Source: an uncultured Clostridia bacterium (GTDB lineage: Bacteria > Bacillota > Clostridia > Oscillospirales > Ruminococcaceae). From it: a stretch of 7,203 bases of DNA. A program made the translations under genes and the position numbers. This document shows positions 4,814-7,203 of the stretch, one piece after another (positions within the stretch are counted from its first letter, which is position 1; each line of letters begins with the position of its first letter). The notes beneath the pieces were generated by a model. That model did not search any database and was not told where the DNA came from. It worked only from the letters and a program-made list of their open reading frames with translations. Where the stretch lies: contig CALXKG010000061.1 of the NCBI GenBank assembly GCA_944388825.1, positions 1 to 7,203 on the forward strand, given 5' to 3'.

Positions 4814-5467
4814 ATGGCCATTTTGTTTGACTTTAACGGCACAATGCTTTTTGACGAATCTTTTCAGGAAGCATCCTGGCGGCAGTTTATCGAGGGCAAG
4901 ATCGGCCGCGCCGTCACGGCGGCGGAATTCCAGCGGGTGATCCATGGCCGCAACGCCGAATATTCCCTCTCCTACTTCCTGCAAAGGCCCCTTTCCCGCC
5001 CGGAGATCGAAGCGCTTGAGGAGGAAAAGGAAGCGATTTACCGGGACCTCTGCCTCCATAGCCCGGCCTTTGCCCTTGCCCCGGGCCTGGAGACTTTTTT
5101 AGACGGCCTGCAAAGGGCGGGCGTCCCGGCCAACATCGCGACCGCGTCCGGCTGGAACAACGTCCGGTTCTTTTTCGACCATCTGGGGCTTGGCCGTTGG
5201 TTCCCGCTGGAAAAGGTGGTCTATAACGACGGGACCTACCCCGGCAAGCCGGCCCCGGATATGTATTTAAAGGCGGCGGAAAAGCTGGGCGTCCCGATCG
5301 GCGACTGCTATGTTTTCGAGGATTCCGCCTCCGGCATCGAAGCCGGACGCCGGGCAAAGGCCAAAGGGGTCGTCCAGCTGCTGTCGATGGAGGGCGTCCC
5401 CGCCCTGCCGGGGGTCACGCTGGCCATCCGCGACTACCGGGGGCTTGACCCCGAAGAATTCAGATAA
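4814..5467 (+). CDS. HAD-superfamily hydrolase, beta-phosphoglucomutase/phosphatase-like subfamily
   Basis: This is a 217-residue cytosolic HAD-fold protein. Motif I is DFNGT (6-10), with nucleophile Asp6; the usual second aspartate is replaced by Asn8. Motif II is in IATASGWNN (108-116), motif III is Lys145 in GKPAPDMYLKAAEKLG (144-159), and motif IV is VFEDSASGIEAG (167-178) with Glu169/Asp170. A helical cap lies at about 15-85, so it belongs to the C1-capped group with phosphatases and beta-phosphoglucomutase. The start at 4814 is fixed by GGAGGAAGGAG (4798-4808); the in-frame ATG at 4784 lies inside the terminator stem. The substrate is unknown. It precedes the amidohydrolase by 37 bases and is probably co-transcribed with it. 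Since no promoter is visible, expression may rely on read-through from upp. Confidence 0.9.
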   Translation: MAILFDFNGTMLFDESFQEASWRQFIEGKIGRAVTAAEFQRVIHGRNAEYSLSYFLQRPLSRPEIEALEEEKEAIYRDLCLHSPAFALAPGLETFLDGLQRAGVPANIATASGWNNVRFFFDHLGLGRWFPLEKVVYNDGTYPGKPAPDMYLKAAEKLGVPIGDCYVFEDSASGIEAGRRAKAKGVVQLLSMEGVPALPGVTLAIRDYRGLDPEEFR

Positions 5468-5504
5468 ACCGGGCGGGCTGACCGCCGAAAGGGAAGGAAC
5501 GCGC

Positions 5505-6323
5505 ATGATCATTGATTTTCACACCCACTGCTACCCCGACCAGATCGCCGCCCACGCGATGGAGGCGATGACCGGGGCGGCGGAGGCCTGCCCGAAAGCG
5601 GCTTCTCTCCGCCCGGAATCGGACGGGACCCTTGCCCGCCTGCGGGAAAACGTCCACGCGGCCGGGGCCGACTATTTTGTCCAGCTGTCGGTCGTCACCG
5701 CCCCCCGCCACCAGTACAACGTCAACCAGTTTGCCCTAAAGGTCAACGCCCTCCCGGACGCCTTCGCCTTCTGCGGCGTCCACGGCGCGGCCTCCGACTC
5801 GCTGGAGGAACTGGAGCGGATGTACGACGCCGGCATCAAGGGGGTCAAGCTCCACCCGGACGAGCAGATGATCGACCTGGCCGACAAAAAGATGTGCCCG
5901 GTCTACGACCTGATCGCCGACCTCGGCCTGCCGGTCGTCATCCACTGCGGTTTTGACCCCTTTTCCCCCGACCATGCCCACGCCTCTCCCGACCAGATCT
6001 TAAAAGTCCGGGCCGATTTCCCGAAACTCAAACTGATCCTTGCCCACCTGGGCGGCTACCTGGACTGGGACGCGGCGGAAGAACTGCTGGCGGGCAAGGG
6101 GATGCCGATGGACACCGCTCTCGCGACCGCCGGCCTGCCGCCCGAGCAGGCGGTGCGGATCATCCGGAAAAACGGTGCCGAAAACGTCCTGCTCGGCAGC
6201 GACAGCCCCTGGGCCACCACCGCCCACGCCCTCCGCTACCTCTTAAATCTCCCCCTCACCGACCGGGAGAAGGAGATGATCATGGGCGAGAACGCCGCCC
6301 GGATCTTGGGGCTGCTGCCCTGA
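5505..6323 (+). CDS. Amidohydrolase-2 family metal-dependent hydrolase (TIM barrel)
   Basis: This 272-residue protein of the amidohydrolase superfamily has candidate metal ligands in the expected order. They are DFHTH (4-8; His6, His8) at the end of strand 1, VKLHPD (114-119) with Lys115/His117, VIHCG (145-149) with His147, LAHLGG (179-184) with His181, and LLGSDSPW (229-236) with Asp233. It resembles COG2159-type hydrolases/decarboxylases and TatD-like DNases in outline. The GSDSPW ending and short length suit the amidohydrolase-2 group. The reaction and substrate cannot be named. The start ATG 5505 follows GGGAAGGAA (5491-5499). Longer in-frame sequence back to 5310 is antisense-like Arg/Pro-rich and overlaps the HAD gene, so it is rejected. 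It is the second gene after the HAD hydrolase and ends 5 bases from the convergent ZIP gene. Confidence 0.87.
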   Translation: MIIDFHTHCYPDQIAAHAMEAMTGAAEACPKAASLRPESDGTLARLRENVHAAGADYFVQLSVVTAPRHQYNVNQFALKVNALPDAFAFCGVHGAASDSLEELERMYDAGIKGVKLHPDEQMIDLADKKMCPVYDLIADLGLPVVIHCGFDPFSPDHAHASPDQILKVRADFPKLKLILAHLGGYLDWDAAEELLAGKGMPMDTALATAGLPPEQAVRIIRKNGAENVLLGSDSPWATTAHALRYLLNLPLTDREKEMIMGENAARILGLLP

Positions 6324-6328
6324 GGGGA

Positions 6329-7087
6329 TCATCCCAGCGCCACATCCAGCGCCATCATGATCAGGAACCCCGCCATCACCGACAGCGTCCCATAGTCCGC
6401 CTTCCCGTCCAGCTGCGCCTGGGGGATCAGCTCTTCGACCGTCACATACAGCATCGCCCCGGCGGCGAAGGCGAGCAGCCAGGGCATCACCGGCCGCACC
6501 GCCCCATAGACCGCCGCCGCCAGGATGCCGAACAGCGGCTCGACAACGCCGGAAGCCGCCCCACGCCCGAAGGCCCTGCCCCGCGAAAGCCCCTCCTGCC
6601 GCAGCGGCAGCGAGACCGCCGCCCCTTCCGGGAAGTTCTGGATACCGATGCCCAGCGCCAGCGCCATCGCCGCCGAAAGCCCGCCCCCTTCCGCCGCCAG
6701 CGCGAAGGACAGCCCGACTGCCATCCCTTCCGGGATGTTGTGCAGCGTCATCGCGGTGGTCAGCAGCATGGTCCGTTTGCGGCCGCCGCCCGTTTCCGGC
6801 AGCTTCGCCCCCAGCGCCCGGTCGACCGCCATAAAGGTGAGGGTCCCGGCGAGCATCCCGCCCCCCGCCGCCAGCCAGCCGGGGTAAAGCCCCTCCGCCG
6901 CCTCGATCGCCGGGAGCAGCAGACTGAAGACGCTCGCCGCCAGCATCACCCCGGCCGCCAGTCCGTAAAGCGCTCGCTGCACCCCGGCCCCGACCGTTTT
7001 CCCAAAGGGCAGCACCGCCGCCGCCCCCAATACCGTCATCAAAAAGGTAAAGCCGGTCCCGCCGGCTGCCCAGAGTATCGTTTCCAT
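6329..7087 (-). CDS. ZIP-family divalent metal transporter (ZupT/GufA-like)
   Basis: This 252-residue integral membrane protein has about eight hydrophobic segments (roughly 5-26, 37-60, 70-90, 107-131, 137-160, 178-198, 202-222 and 233-251). The paired metal-site motifs of ZIP proteins are clear: HNIPEG (116-121) in TM4 and QNFPEG (150-155) in TM5, with VEP (182-184) and VEELIP (217-222) in later helices. The TM3-TM4 loop is short (about 92-107) and has no histidine-rich stretch. The expected role is uptake of zinc or another divalent metal into the cytoplasm; the specific metal is unknown. The start at ATG 7087 is preferred because AAAGGG (7098-7103) has normal spacing to it. An in-frame GTG three codons earlier (7096) almost touches that site. 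No promoter is obvious in 7088-7203. It is convergent with the amidohydrolase gene. Confidence 0.94.
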   Translation of the reverse strand: METILWAAGGTGFTFLMTVLGAAAVLPFGKTVGAGVQRALYGLAAGVMLAASVFSLLLPAIEAAEGLYPGWLAAGGGMLAGTLTFMAVDRALGAKLPETGGGRKRTMLLTTAMTLHNIPEGMAVGLSFALAAEGGGLSAAMALALGIGIQNFPEGAAVSLPLRQEGLSRGRAFGRGAASGVVEPLFGILAAAVYGAVRPVMPWLLAFAAGAMLYVTVEELIPQAQLDGKADYGTLSVMAGFLIMMALDVALG

Positions 7088-7203
7088 TTGGCTCACACCC
7101 TTTCTCGCCAGTTTATGCGGGGGATGGGCGGCGGGTTCGGGCTGTTTTCCGTGCTGGCTCCGGCAGGCGGGCAGCTTCCGGGACCGGCCAGCGCGCGGCG
7201 CCC

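Noticed and set aside
7088..7096. GTG at 7096 as the ZIP start
   Set aside because: It sits about one base from the AAAGGG site, too close for initiation. The ATG at 7087 has normal spacing.

Overview
The window is 7.2 kb of GC-rich bacterial chromosome. Gene spacing is tight, Shine-Dalgarno sites are strong and purine-rich, and promoters are sigma-A type with 17-base spacers. The protein set includes an ECF-transporter S component, a clostridial-style pyridoxal kinase, TsaE/TsaB, RpiB, Upp and a ZIP transporter. Together these suggest a high-GC Firmicute, most likely a gut Clostridium-class bacterium of the Oscillospiraceae/Ruminococcaceae type. That assignment is inference from protein style and gene content; the window has no rRNA or marker that would fix it. 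There are no mobile elements, CRISPR arrays or tRNAs.

Layout. (1) Bases 1-1410, minus strand: a vitamin B6 salvage operon. pdxK is served by two well-formed tandem extended -10 promoters. It is followed after 25 bases by an ECF S-component gene that runs off the left edge. (2) Bases 1258-2326 hold no convincing protein gene. This stretch contains the pdxK promoters, then on the plus strand a consensus-like promoter (1605-1633), about 500 bases packed with perfect hairpins (1640-2112) and a clean intrinsic terminator (2113-2139). This is best read as an unassigned long structured RNA gene and is the main discovery candidate of the window. (3) Bases 2251-4797, plus strand: a promoter, then tsaE, tsaB (4-base overlap), rpiB and upp, closed by a strong terminator. 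(4) Bases 4814-6323, plus strand: a HAD hydrolase and an amidohydrolase-2 metal hydrolase. The HAD gene's ribosome-binding site touches the end of the upstream terminator, so this pair probably depends on read-through. (5) Bases 6329-7087, minus strand: a ZIP-family metal transporter, convergent with the amidohydrolase and only 5 bases from it.

How the genes work together. The left operon would take up a B6 vitamer and trap it by phosphorylation. The central operon joins the N6-threonylcarbamoyladenosine (t6A) tRNA-modification helpers to pentose-phosphate isomerisation and uracil salvage (ribose-5-phosphate feeds PRPP, and Upp consumes PRPP). This is housekeeping nucleotide and translation metabolism. 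The HAD/amidohydrolase pair has no substrate that can be named from sequence. The ZIP protein would import divalent metal.
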